DNA from: Phlebopus portentosus
Lineage: Eukaryota; Basidiomycota; Agaricomycetes; Boletales; Boletinellaceae
Assembly: GCA_037892935.1 (NCBI GenBank)
Contig: JAYXKI010000009.1
Span: 744,001-808,000 of the forward strand
DNA: 64,000 nucleotides
Direction of reading: 5' to 3'
Program-made: the position numbers and the translations under genes
The notes under the pieces: generated by a model
The model's database searches: none
What the model saw: only the letters and a program-made list of their open reading frames with translations
Told to the model about the DNA's origin: nothing
In this document: positions 35,055 to 47,350 of the stretch, piece after piece
Layout: the number at the start of each line of letters is the position of its first letter
How positions within the stretch are numbered: the first letter of the stretch is position 1

Positions 35055-35745
35055 TGTAAAGATGGCGGAATGAATGAGGACCTACGCGCACGAGCGCATT
35101 GAAGGCGACCTGCTGAAGCTAAAACAATTCAATTAGTTTCTTTAATCGCTATTCAATATTTGCTCTTATTTGCGTCAGTTGATCGCGCCGATCACCGCGT
35201 ATCATTTCCAATCCCATAAACTTAAAATAGTTATACTTGTAATTTGTTTCCGTTATTTCCAAGTGTACATACAAGTCGACAGCAGAATAAGAAATTGAGG
35301 GTGAAGTGCTATGTATATTGTATATGTGCGGGTAAATGAGAATTTGTTGGAAGCCAGAATAACGTTGCAAACAGACGGCGAGGTGAGATCGATCAAGGAT
35401 TCCCTGAAGGCGAGTCCGAAATGACTAATGCAAGAAGGTGTACCGGATCGAGTCTTCAAAGACGATTACAACGACCGCCGAGCGGCAAGAATGTCTGTGT
35501 ATGGGATTGCGAATAGTACTGCCGTGATAAAAACCATTGATAAAGAGCTTAAGCGACGTGCTGAGATGTAGGAAAACACTGCGACGAAAGAAGATAACTG
35601 AAGTGCGGGTCGTTGCGAGAAATGGGACAGAAATGCGGATGTTTGCGATGTGTGTGTACAGAGTCCGATAGTTGCCGTTGAAGAACAGAAGGAAATGAAA
35701 TAAGCCATGGACACGGAAAAGCCAGCTTTCATCTCCATGGAATAA
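35055..35745. other. Intergenic region between CNOT11 and the OTU gene
   Basis: About 690 bases. The first part probably holds the CNOT11 5' UTR and perhaps one more coding exon near 35085-35117. The rest is AT-rich 3' flank of the OTU gene. Frames on the minus strand (35149-35459, 35466-35897) lack domains or overlap the OTU gene end. Confidence 0.4.
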
Positions 35746-37581
35746 TTAAATCTTGAGTTCCTTGAATCCGCGTACATCAACCCGCCCGCTCCCGTTCTTG
35801 ACCCAGTCTTCAGATGCAGTCGATTCTGGTTTGGAAGCTGACGCAGTGGATGCCGATTTCTTGTACTTTCCTCCAGGGACAATGATCTTCCCTGCACTCG
35901 TCTTCCGTTGATTACCTGAGCCAGAAGCGGAAAGATTTGGTCGAGACTTTGGCAATCCTAACGCTTTTCGTTGCCGTCGCGTTAACGGTTTCTCAGGGAC
36001 AACAGGCGAAGGAGGTACAACCACCATTGATGGCGGTGGAGTCGCAGCTGGAGAGGATGAGCCCGAGCTCGATTCGCCAGATGAAAGTAGCTCAGGAGTG
36101 TCTGCATCGGGGTCAATTTCCGTTTCCAGCTTCGTTTTCTCTCTAACCCCCCTGTCCTCTCGATGCAACGAATTCCGTCGCGACCGCTTCGCTTCTCCCT
36201 GCGAGTCTTCTGCCGCCTCATCTGCTCCGTCGAAGGCACGCTTAGGAGACCGCTTAATTCGGAGGCTCAGTTTCTTTGCTAGACTTGAGTCATGAGGTGC
36301 ATTGTACCCGGGAACAGGTGGCACGGATAGAGAAGAACCAGTCGCTGAGGTATCGGAAGATGGAGGTGGAGAAGGAGACCGTGATGCTGGAAGAGGGATA
36401 ACGGAGGGAGAGTTCAGAGATTCGTCTTCTACATCATCGTCAATGATAGAACTGGCAAGGGAGCTCAGTGACGATTCCGGGGAATCCGTAGTGCTGCGCG
36501 TTTCATCTGTTGAGTTCTGATTCGCAACTTGTGAAATCGAAGCAGGTTTCTCAACGACATAAGGTATCCCAGTGTGTGGTCCAGTCAGATTTCGAACAGA
36601 AGAAAAGTGCTCCCAGTCATGATACCTAAAAAAAAAGGATTGCTAAATTTTCTCAAAAGTAGACGATGATAATAATTTCACGTACGCCACGTAGACCGGG
36701 CCTTGCGAAGAGTCATCCTCATCGTCACTTTCGTTGTCGTCGCGAGAGATTCTCGATGACTGTTTCGCCCTCGCCGCTCTGCCTTTCAGCTCTTTCTTCT
36801 TCCACGTCGTGTCCGCCGGGCATCACGTTCGTCAAGCAGTGCAGATACCACCGAGTCATCACGTTCATCTTGCGAAGCGTCCGGAGTTGTGGGAGACAGG
36901 TCACCTCCTGATCTCCACTCGATAACATAAACCAATCCGGGCTGGATCACTTTGACGTCCCGCCGCTTCAGATGAGCAAAAGCAGTGAGCTCCAAATGCC
37001 CGCCATAGGTACCTGAGCCGACAAAGAAAAAATCGGATCCAATTAGATTATAGCCACTTGTGGTAGGATAATGAAATAAAATTGATGCATTACCTGGTTG
37101 CCGCATACATCTGAGATGAACATCTAAACCACGTTCGTCATCGACGAACGGCGCGTATCGTGACTTATGCGCCTCCATCCAGTCACAGATCTCCTGGCGA
37201 AGCTTCAGATGCTGCGATGGCGAGCCATAATATTGATCGGATAGCGCGCGGAAGAGACAGTTGCCGTCTCCTAGCGTTGGCGCGGGGTACAGGCCAAGCG
37301 CGCGCAGCTGATCGTTCAATTGCTGAGTGTTCTGAATTGGGTCGGAAACCAACTAAAATCCCCAACAAACATTTTTTCCCGCATCGTCAGATAGTGAAGA
37401 ACATAACCTAGGAGATATACACTGACTGCTGTGCCCTTGTTCTGCCTGGTTCGCGTACGTGCTGGAGTCGTGGCATCATCGTGATCGAAAGGGTGAGCCA
37501 CACATGAGCACATCATCGAACTCAGCGATACTCACTCTGTCTAACGGACTGCGCTGAGTGTCGCGCGTGTTTCTTTGCCAT
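35746..37581 (-). CDS. OTU-domain cysteine protease (deubiquitinase)
   Basis: Starts MAKKHARHSAQSVRQ at 37581; two short introns lead into NTQQLNDQLRALGLYPAPTL. The OTU catalytic core is clear: GDGNCLFRALSDQYYG holds the Asp and Cys of the active site, EICDWMEAHKSRYAPFV follows, and GTYGGHLELTAFAHLKRRDV holds the catalytic His. This matches the OTUD3-like group. After VIQPGLVYVIEW the protein becomes a long Ser-rich, charged tail with basic clusters (KRSPKRAFDG, LTRRQRKALGLPKSRP) that could be nuclear signals, ending GFKELKI at 35746. It should cleave ubiquitin chains. An intron of roughly 50 bases lies near 36610-36690; the part between 36320 and 36600 is coding but not fully traced. Confidence 0.85.
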
Positions 37582-37796
37582 CGTTAAGTAGTGGGAAATT
37601 GGATTGCCGCCTCTGGGCCTCGACTTTGCAGAGGGGGCTAACGCGGGTGAAGCAAAGTGGGGGATGTTGAACGACACTTCCAAATCAGGAAATACTTACT
37701 GAATGTGCTGATGTCAGATCTCAGACGCAGAGAGAAGGGAAATTACAAACAAAGCAGTACGGTACAGATTAGATTATGTGTCAAGTGAAGATTGAG

Positions 37797-40700
37797 TCAG
37801 CTTAAGTACTGCAAACCGCGATCTGCGAAGGAAGCGTAAGGCTTAAGGGTTTTCGCAAGGTCCCAGCCCCGAAGCTTAATGACTAATTTCTGTTCAGCCA
37901 GATGCCGAGCATAGTTTCGCCACGCCAGCGCCCCTTTGCTGATGCGTTGATCTTCTAATCCTAGTTCATCATCTATAGTCGAGCGGCGCCCGTACTTCCC
38001 CCTTGCCAGAGTGCTCATGCTGCCCACCACGAAAAGTGCACGCTTTGCACGCGTCAGACCGACATTAAGCCGACGACGGTCTGCAAGGAACCCGATGTAT
38101 CCGCTCTCGTTGTTTCGCACCGTCGAAAAGATAATCGCCTCCTTCTCTCGTCCCTCAAACCCATCTACGGTCTTGATCTCTACATTAGGCACTTCTATCG
38201 CTCTTTCTCCCAGGCGAAGTTTGAAATGCTCGCGAACTTCGTCATCCTTCTGCATCAAACGTGTCAGAAGATTGATCTGTGACTTGTAAGGAGCGATCAC
38301 GCCTATGTCTTCGCCTAGAAGATCCTAAAAGAATGGATCAATCAACCAGTCAAGTAGATCAGTAACGACGAATACTGACCGGATTCAACAGAAGTAGATC
38401 TTCCACGATGCTGCAGATAATGTAGCCTTCTGTCCAATTTACTCTACTCCTGCTTTTCGTCGCTTCCGGACCCTGATGGTCGATAAAGATGACGGATGGT
38501 CGATGGCCGGTCTCCGGATGTTCAATAAGATGCGATGATGAAAGCGGTGAAAGCGAAGGAACAACTCTTCCGGCCTGGACCGTCCCATCGAGTAACATCA
38601 TGTCATAGAATTCCATTGACGGGAACTTGGAGATATTCGGATGCATGCGATATTGTATGTCCAGCATGGTCGAAGGAACGTCTTCATGAACTCAGTTGTA
38701 AGTTATAAGAATCACTGATAAAATGAACCGTTGCGTGCCTCCTTCGGAAATCAGTCGCTCAAACAGGCTGACATCCAGTTCACCCTTTTTCGCTTCTTCA
38801 CTAATGACAACAGGAGGAAGTTGCTTGTGATCACCAATGAGCGCCAGATGTTTACACTGGGTGAATAGATCAGAGACGGTTTTGCACTGGAAGTGAGTAG
38901 AACATACTCCTTTCATTAGAGGAATCAGTGAAGCAGGTTCAGTCGACATAGACGCTTCATCTAGGAATACGGCCGGAAAATCAATGACCCCCAGATATTT
39001 CGAAGCCGATCTTATGCAGGTCGTACAGATCTGGTAACGGGACTTCAGACAAGTCGCATATCATAATCATGAATAAAGACGTACCACATCGGCTTTGAAG
39101 CAAATGTCATAAAAATAGCCTCCCGAAGAACACGTGCTTGAGCCTTTAAAGCATTGCGCCTACGGTCCTTTGCATCGTACTCCCTCTTCAGGATTACTAG
39201 GTTGCCAGAAATCAGCCTGGAACCTCGGAAAGAAGCAATGAAATCTACTTACCCATCTTCTCTTTCGCTTTCTTTGACTTCCGCTTCATGTTGCTGATCT
39301 GCAGTATCAAAGCCTTGACATTGCGTTTCTCTTCCTCTATCGCCTCACACTCAGCAATGAGAGGATCAAGCTCCGACTCTTTCCGCGGGTGTTGCTCGAA
39401 CCGATAGTCAAACATGAATTCCTTGTAGTCATCCTTCGTCGTGCTGTCGGCACCGACGCGCAAGGGTTTCAACCCACCAGCTGCAAATCCTTCGAGTAAA
39501 TTGTCGATAGCGACGTTGGTGTAGGTACAAACGAGAATAGGATGGGACCTCGAAATGTCCTTTCAATAGCTTGACGGCTTCTACTATTGTCTTGGTCTTT
39601 CCTGTTCCGGGAGGGCCTTGGATGAGACTAATCCTCTCCCCAATCATCATCGCCATAGCCCGGATTTGTGAAGAATTCAAGTGATCGAGAGGTGGATCAC
39701 CTTCAACGATAACAGGGTTAGGACTTCGGTACCGTCGTGCCCAACTTTGGATAAGCTGATTTTCGCTAAAAGCACCATTGACTAGCGACCTACTGTGCCT
39801 AGAATTAAGCTTGCTCTCGCGTTCGAGCTTCTCGTGGCTGAGATAATGAGGATCCTCGGGATCTTGTAGATGGCGTGACTCGGGCTGCATTTCTTCAGGC
39901 AGAGAAAACGATTTTAGCAGAACGTCACGGAGTCCTGTGCCTTCCAATCTATATTCTCTTTCATTTCCGGCATTTTCTGGATGTCGCTCGATAAACTCAG
40001 GGTCCCTAACAAGGTTATTGATTGCATCTCTCATGCGTTGAAAGGCGATATTGGAAGTCCCAAGGTCCAACCTTCGATCCATGGTTAGCCTCATGACGGA
40101 AGATAAAGAACTTGAAGGACGAACCTCCATGAACCCTCATCCAAATTGTCGAATTGATCTTCGAAAGATAAATCAATTTGTTCTGCTCTGAGCCTTACGA
40201 TACTCCCTCTGAGTGGTTTTTCATCCTTCAAAGGATCCAGCCTCGATACGAAGACTTGCGAACCATAACTGAATGAAGATTGAGAACAAACACAAAAAAT
40301 ACAGCCCCAGAACTCACGTGAAGACATGAGGCGGTAGGTAAATACCTGGGCCTATCCTAAACCCCGCGATATAACGATCGATTTTCGATTCCTCAAGCCA
40401 AAAACCTTTTACATCCGTCAAGCAGTATCCCTCGTTCTTCAATCGCTCAAGCGGCCATTTCGACAGACGTCGTTTTATCATATCCTCTTCCGCTTCTTGT
40501 TCAGCATCGATTAACGGTCTGAATCTATCGTTCATATTAACCAAGCGGGACTGGTAAAGTGCTATATGGAAAATTACCTTTGCTTATAGGCTTCCACCTG
40601 CTCCATAAACTCGCTACTTTCACACAATCTGGCGGGATACTCCGCTCTTCGCGTATACTCGTAAGAAAAATCCCCATCTCCAGCTATTCGAGAGGGAGCT

Positions 40701-41044
40701 CGTCTTCTCCAGTTAAAACGCGGAGGAGCCTCTCGCCTGGTGATCGGATATGCCTGGAGCTGGCTGTGAAAGATCCATTCTTTCTGAGCCTGAGTGAACT
40801 TGCGCGGCTTGAAGGCAACGGCTGTTGACGAAGCTCGTTTGCCTAGGCATGGTGACGGACTTGCTATAAAGGAGCGAATACGCGAAGTGACATTATTCGC
40901 GCTACTGGATCGCGCTTCCGACCTCCGGCAGACAAAAGAAACAACGGAACTCGCAGCGGAGGACGAGTACAGCGCCAGCTTGATACAGCGCGACGAGGAA
41001 AAGTGTCCTTGAGACAAAGGATCCGCGTTCTTGCTGAAAACCAT
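37797..41044 (-). CDS. Superfamily 1 helicase (UPF1-like core) with possible mitochondrial leader
   Basis: Stop at 37797, start at 41044 (MVFSKNADPLSQGHF). The first about 60 residues are rich in Ser, Ala and Arg with few acids, which fits a mitochondrial presequence. Then come a family-specific region (EWIFHSQLQAYPITRREAPP, LSKWPLERLKNEGYCLTDVK) and the SF1 helicase core: LIQGPPGTGKTKTIVEA (Walker A), TYTNVAIDNLLEGF, VFLDEASM (motif II, DEAS), LIGDHKQLPPVV (motif III), MLDIQYRMHPNISKFP, VIAPYKSQ, IKTVDGFEGREKEAIIFSTV and LNVGLTRAKRALFVVG (motif VI). A coiled segment (IEEEKRNVKALILQISNMKR) is inserted between motifs Ia and II. It belongs to the UPF1/SEN1/SMUBP2 type; the substrate is not known. 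Internal exons are short and only partly traced. Confidence 0.87.
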
Positions 41045-43263
41045 AGTATTACGTACACATTAGCTTTAGTAAGCCATAGGTGAGGGCGGGTGGGTAACTT
41101 TTCTTTCGGCCTCTGACCTTGATTAACGAATTCATTTGCGCATAGTTGCGCAACAGACTGCTTCTGTCTTTTCGATATGGCTCGCTCGGCTCTGCGATCA
41201 TGGTTCGAAGGCTCAATCCCTACTGCCCAAGGTGGCATTCCCTTGAAATCCGAGCGGAATCAAAATTCTTCCTGTCCTGTGAACATCGATATAATGATGT
41301 CACGAACCCGTGAGTTGCTCGTGAACGAGAGAAGCTCTGCGAGCGACGACAGTGTTTCTTCGATAACTTTACAATTTAACTTATCGCTATACAGTAACCC
41401 TATGCTAAGTCACACACTTCGTGATACTGGGATTGTATTCTATAGGATTCTATCTGATCTGACTGAAGCGCAACGAAGGAGTGGCGACGCGCTTGCACAC
41501 GATCTCGGGACAAATAATACTTGCAAAGACTGTATAGGCGATATGACAACTGCAAGTATTCTTCGAAACACATGTTCGACTTCGCCGGAGTAGCTCGATT
41601 GAATTTGCCAAGCAAAAGCATGTTCAAGGCGCGAGAGCTTCTCCCACCGCCTTGTGCATTCGGATTCTGACGTTTGTTTTCTTACATAGAAAGCACTTTC
41701 TGTGTAATAAGCCCGCGGAAAACCAGGGAAAAATTACATTCCACATTCCATCGGCAAGTGATTTTTTCGTCCTATATAGTTGCATCTGTCTCATGTCCGA
41801 CGCATGTCAAACAACTTCAACAGTCAGTTTCGCAGCCTAAATTTCCGTGGGTCTTGGCATATCTGGAGTAATTCATTCGCGTTATCTTCAATCTTTGTAC
41901 GATGATCGTACACACGTGGGCCATAAATTGATTCATCCACCCCGCACTCACCGGATTTACGTCTTATTTTTTGTGCTTACCTTGTTGGATTCAAGCTATA
42001 CAGTCGCTCGCAATCCAGGTAAAGACGGTAAATAAACAAAACCCCAGGATGCCTTTGTGGGTTAGCGCGTCATGATCGGCCCTGCCACAACCATGCCCTG
42101 GGGCGTAACGTCCGAGGAAAGTCCAGGCGTTACGGAATATTCGGCTATAAACGCCTCTACATCCGTTCAATCTCAGCCACACAACGCAGAGCCAGAACCA
42201 TCCCCTTTCCCAATGTCAGCAGTCGATTCATTGTGGCTTTCTTCCGCCGACATTTTCGGACTAAACCGAATGTGTAACGTATACGTATTCATTGCAAGAA
42301 GGGAGAAGGGCCAAAGGAGTCTGGGTTCTACTCTTGGAAGCCCCGGCAAGCCTGGTTCTTCCGTCCTTCCGGGCGGCAATCCCCTTCGTCAACACATGAA
42401 GATTTCGCGTGCTGTCTGACATACTGTCTCGTCGGATTTTTCGAGCTTTTGGATCTTGAGTTGTAACGCCACCGGAACGGAATGCGTCACGTCTTAATAG
42501 TCAGGTCAAGGCTGCCCAGCGCATCGATACGGCCTTACTAGTCGATGCATCTGACACCATCTGACCGTACAACAGGTGTATTCTACAGAAATCACGAGCA
42601 TAGGAAATCGTCAGCGTAACAAAAAGGATTCCGCGGCCTCTTCTGTGCATGCAGGAAGTATGGACACGTATCTAGCCATGGAGATGCATCCTGAGTTTGC
42701 CTATGCCTGTCCGTCGTGTGCAACTGGCAATGCATCTAGCTTGTCCTCGTTTCATATATCAACGGCTGCCTTCTTCTTTCTTTCTTGGCGCGAGATTCCG
42801 CGGGTTCCTACCCTATATGAAGCGAGGTTTCCGTCCCACACCGGATCTATCGATAACACATCAGCGCTCGAACGCACTCAACGTATTCTTCATGACTAAC
42901 CGCGAAATATCTTCGTTCCCCAAAATGGTCTGTTGCATCCGGGATCCAAGAAGTTGATGTTGGGTAACCCCCAGTAAATTAAGAAGGCATGTAGATATGA
43001 ACAGAAATCCATGTGGCTGATATTGTATGCACGACGGAAACAATTAATTACATTGTGCTTAGCAAGCTGCTTCTAGTGTATGTGTGTAAAACAAATGGAG
43101 AAAGTCCTAAACAAGGGAAGAAAAGAACAAACAACCAATCTCGTGTGCTAGTATGTGCGTTATCCTCAGTCCGGTGATATCAAGTCCGAGGCCAAAATTA
43201 TATAGTACAAGCGCAGATCATTGGGAACGTTTGGGAGAAAAGACAAGACGAAAAAATTGCGAT

Positions 43264-43296
43264 GGAAAAAGAAAAAGGAAAAGAAAAAGAAAAAAT
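43264..43296. repeat. Poly-purine A/G tract
   Basis: Runs of A interrupted by G over about 33 bases. On the minus strand it is a pyrimidine tract. It is low complexity rather than coding. Confidence 0.8.
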
Positions 43297-44467
43297 AGGT
43301 ACGTACGAAAGCTACTGTGGCGAACGCAAGGATTTACTTGAATAGAGGATCAGGGGCGCCAACTAGTCAGTAACCTGGGAAGTAGAAGGATAAATGATGT
43401 GGAGTACGTCGCAGATCCGAAAAAGAAAATTAAACATTCTTCTTGGAATTTCGGCATGAATATGATGAGGCGGAGTGGATACCACGACCTTCGTGAAACG
43501 GATTTGAAAGGTAAGAAAGACCATACGAAGGGAGGAATAGTGAGAGGGAAATTGAGCGCATCCCCCGTCACGATGTGACAGAATCATTAATTATTTCCGT
43601 GTATTGTGTAGTATCGTGTGGCCGAGTAGGTTTCGGTGTATCAATGGCAGAGGCCAGCTGTGGCGATCCGATCCGAATAGCTCCAATATAGCACATGAGT
43701 CGAGGTGGCTGTTGGGAGAAGATAGGAAGACAGGAACCAAGAAAAATGGAAAGAAAAAAAGGGAAGAGACGAGGAGTACAAATACAATACTCGTATGCAA
43801 TATGCGTCGACGTGGCGTGATGTAAATGTGTGCATGGTAATGACGAAGCGACAACGGCGATGATGAACATGATGGAAGTGATGTGTACGCAAAGGAAGAT
43901 TATTAAAGTCATGTTGAATAGCTATGGTCGACGGATCATGGGTGGATCATTCGGTTCCTTAAAAAAAAGATGTCCAAAAAGGCCGCCGCAGAGGGAACAA
44001 AATGGTAAAGACACAGAAGCATATGCAAGTAAAGAGAAGAGATGGACAAGGAATAAAAAAGGACCAGCGGATTCACAGAGATGGAACGGACTTGATGATT
44101 TGGGCATCGACTCATACCAACAACATGACACAAAAACAGCGCAATTAACTCCATCATCTACAGTCTTCATATTCGTAACAACGTTTCGCCTAATCAAGGC
44201 GGAAGAACTCTCCATTCTGTTCCCCGGGACGCAGGGGCAAAGAATCAATACTCGCGAGATTGCAAGTCTAATAGTAGCTCGCGCGGAATGAGAGCGACAC
44301 TGAGAACACGTGAACCGGCGCCGGCCCATCAGTATCAGGGTGATATGGCGCCTAAAGACACCAGACCACCGAAGAAATCGTTTGCCTCTCGTTACTAGGC
44401 TTCCCAGCCACTTATGTCGCGCGACGAGAGTTCACACATGCCGTATGAGTATCATCAGTTATTCCGC

Positions 44468-44507
44468 GTCCGTATCCGCATCCGCATCCGCATCCGAATC
44501 CGTATCC
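44468..44507. repeat. Imperfect hexanucleotide repeat (TCCGCA/TCCGTA)
   Basis: Six to seven copies of a TCCGNA-type hexamer in about 40 bases, with further degenerate copies to about 44550. On the minus strand it reads as Arg-Met/Arg-Ile dipeptides, which explains the spurious frame there. Confidence 0.85.
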
Positions 44508-44819
44508 AATCCCGGATTCGTATCGTATCCAATTCGTGTTCGTACTCGTAACCTTGTCCGTCTCCGAGGGGGAAACGGCGAGGGAGGGAGGTGAAGGGAG
44601 ACGCCGCCGCAGATCGCCTAAAACTCGGTCGCATATGTACAATTCTGATCCTCCACAGAAGAAAGAGAAAAAGAAAGTTGCCGGGAGCCAGAAATAGAGG
44701 GAAATATAGAACGACGCCTGCAGGCCGGCAACTACCGTGATCGTATGCTATGAACACTGCGCACGCATGCACGCATACACGCGCATGCGGGAGGAGGGAG
44801 GATGGGTGGAGGTAAGGCC

Positions 44820-47016
44820 TCACACCTTAGTGAGGAGCTTACGACTGCACGCCACACGGGTCGCAAAAGCGAAGAACGCGCCAACGGACAACAGGGATGC
44901 CCCAAAGAACTGTGCCCAAAGATATCTGAAGTCGTTCGCGCCGCCACCACTTGCACTCAAAGACTGGTTCGAGCGCAAAGAAAGCAATGCACCGGCTATC
45001 GGCGGACCAGCAAGAATACCTAGAAGCATTGAAGCGATGTGCCGTGAGTTCATTTTTGCATGTGATGCGAGGAGGGTAAGGATACACGGCGTGGACGGAG
45101 CGGAAAGGAACGAAGTGGTCAAGAGAAGAAAAGAAGGAAAAGAAATCTCCTTACCTGGTGCCATTGCGGCCATGAACATTCCCGTTCGAGTGCCGATCCG
45201 CGATTGGTCCTTCGTAATTTGCGCAACGCACGAAGATGCGACCGAAAGGTAAGAGGCGCTCGCGAAGCCGAATCTGTAAATGACTCTTTCGTCACGAGAT
45301 ACATACAAAAATAAACAAAACCAGTCACAACATACATGATTGCAAATACTATGGTCTGAGGAACGTGCATGGAAGTGGTCCAAATTGCGAAGACCGCCAC
45401 GGCTTGTAAACTGGCAAGCGGCACAAGAGTGTTGAAGCGCCCGAACTGCACGGAACAGGTAAGATAGCAACTCTCATAGAGACGAAAAAGGCCAATAGCG
45501 TACAGCATCCCCAAAATAACCACTTGTTACTCGTCCAACCATGCCCGCGGCGTTCATAATCGCAATCGAATAGAATGAGAGGCTGGTACTGGACCCGCGG
45601 CTCTGCATGAACAATTGAATGTACCAATACGGAGTGAAAATCCCTAAATAACGAATAATCAGAATGGAATTTCACCCAGGTCAATATTCCGAACGATCAG
45701 CAATGGACTCGAGAGGATTAAATTCTCACCAAAGGCGGAAAAGAACCCGCTCAGGCAGTGGAGTAGGAACGGAATCTCCTTCAGCGCTCCGAAATCAAAG
45801 TATTTTTTGTTCTTCAATGGCGGAGCCGTTCCTTGATGAGTGGAATGCTGATTGCCTGAACGACGAACATCAGCAGTGCCATTGCGCGAACTGCCCACGC
45901 GAAGCCGATGCTGTCAAATAGATTGGAGAGCATAATTGGGAAGATGATTCCACCGAGTGACGAGCCGGCAACGACGATTCCGACTGCAGCGGCCCGCTTG
46001 GCGCGGAACCAGTGAGCAGGAATAACGAGCTGGTAAACGAACGCAGAAGACAATCAATTTTTGGACCAGTGAGAGAGTTGATTCAATCGAGAGAATATTC
46101 ACCAAAGGATAGAACCTGTGTAATGATTCGCAAATGACCAATTAGGGAACTGTATCTGATATACACGAGTAACAGCGAATGGCGTACTGAAGAGCAACTC
46201 CGAGGCCTAAGCCTATCGCCTGGGATAGGAATATTTGGTAATAGGTCTTCGCCAGTGAGAGCATCAGGACGCTGAAAGTCGAGAGTAAACATCCCGCGAT
46301 TAGAAGACCCTGAAATTAAATCCAGATAAGGTGAAGGTAAAGCGGAGGAAGAGAATCCTTGTGCATACCCTTGCCCCGTAGATATCGAGGACTCTTCCCA
46401 AAAATAGTCCAGAAATGTAAAGTAAAGTGACTTGAACACTCCCGATCCAGGAAATATCAGATGCTGTTCGATCGTGTAGTTGACTTTTGGCATATTCGGT
46501 TTGGAAGACACCAAATGAGTTCACTTGACCTAACGACCAGGCTCTATCAGTTTTGATGTTGCCTGTAGGATAAATAGAAGGTGATTTTGATTCTGACTGA
46601 CCAAAAGCGGTCAAGCTGATCAGCGTGCATCCCGCTATATTCCCCCATGCATTCCAACCGCCATCCGGCCAGGTCAGCGCAGGCTGGGGATTTTGTTCCT
46701 CTTCTTTCCGAGGTCCAATTTCGATGTCCTCGATTTTTTCGCGTTCTTGTACAGCATCGTCGCCACCAAACTGTCCTTCACCCTTGGCAGGGACAACGTC
46801 TATTTGCTAAAAAGACAAGAATGTCAATGGATGGGACAAATCGGGAAAATCCCTAATTGTTCAATTCAATGATCAGCTTACCTCTGCCTCGTAGAAAGAC
46901 TGAGTCGAATCTGAGGCTGGCGAGATGTCTTGGCTGAGCTTGCGAGATTTCTCTGCCATGAGGAAACCGTCAAGGGAGGTCGTCCTGCTCGTGCCACTTG
47001 AAGTCGACATCGACAT
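44820..47016 (-). CDS. MFS transporter, monocarboxylate-permease-like
   Basis: The first ATG at 47016 gives MSMSTSSGTSRTTSLDG, a Ser-rich cytoplasmic N-terminus that continues into an acidic segment and then PDGGWNAWGNIAGC, the entry to TM1 seen in fungal MCH-type permeases. Later TMs include SFGVFQTEYAKSQLHDRT, WIGSVQVTLLYISGLFLG, LLIAGCLLSTFSVLMLSLA, VAGSSLGGIIFPIMLSNLF, FYSIAIMNAAGMVGRVTSGY and ILAGPPIAGALLSL, so about twelve helices are present. Members of the group carry small carboxylates or related solutes across the plasma membrane; the substrate here is unknown. At least seven short introns are present. The gene ends at 44820 (SRKLLTKV). Confidence 0.85.
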
Positions 47017-47318
47017 TGACGTGATAAGTGAAAGGCAGGCGGGAGGAGGAGACGTATGGTAGGTGCCACGAAGCAGAAATATATACGCCAACGGAGCAGG
47101 CGAATAAGGAACTGGGAGGGAGAAGGCGGCTATGAGAGACTGTTCTGGATTGAAGAGGGATGTGCGTGGAAGGGCGTTAAGAGGAGCGTGGAGTCCGGGA
47201 TAGGAAAGGAAGAAGAAAGAAATATGGAAATTGTAGGTACGGCCGAAGAGTAGCTGAAGAAACAAGCGGGGAGGTTCGTATTTGGACGAAGAAGAGTGCG
47301 AAGAGCCGTGATGGACGG

Positions 47319-47350
47319 AGTAGTAGCAGTAGTAGTAGTAGCAGTAGCAG
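47319..47350. repeat. AGT/AGC trinucleotide repeat
   Basis: About ten AGT or AGC units in 32 bases, just upstream of the MFS gene start. It may vary in length between strains and lies in the promoter region of that gene. Confidence 0.85.

Larger units (their letters stand above)
41045..44819. other. 3.8 kb intergenic region with doubtful small frames
   Basis: Lies between the start of the helicase gene and the stop of the MFS gene. ATG frames at 41177-41593 (138 codons), 42072-42419 (115 codons) and a GTG-opened frame at 42576-42899, all on +, have natural-looking composition but no domain. From 43200 on the sequence is purine-rich on the plus strand and carries simple repeats, consistent with the 3' UTR of the minus-strand MFS gene. 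Two CaaX-like ends (41675-41689, C-F-L-T; 42483-42497, C-V-T-S) have no upstream ATG in frame. Confidence 0.4.

Noticed and set aside
41675..41689. CaaX-like end C-F-L-T-stop on the plus strand
   Set aside because: An upstream TGA and absence of ATG in frame leave no start.
42483..42497. CaaX-like end C-V-T-S-stop on the plus strand, as in fungal pheromone precursors
   Set aside because: The frame is closed by a TGA at 42418-42420 and holds no ATG before the motif; it is also more than 20 kb from the receptors.
43830..44291. Plus-strand frame of 153 codons
   Set aside because: Composition is dominated by purine-rich low complexity; it is opened by GTG and has no domain, and it lies in the 3' flank of the MFS gene.
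44455..44823. Minus-strand frame with Arg-Met and Arg-Ile repeats
   Set aside because: It is a translation of the hexanucleotide repeat and overlaps the end of the MFS gene.
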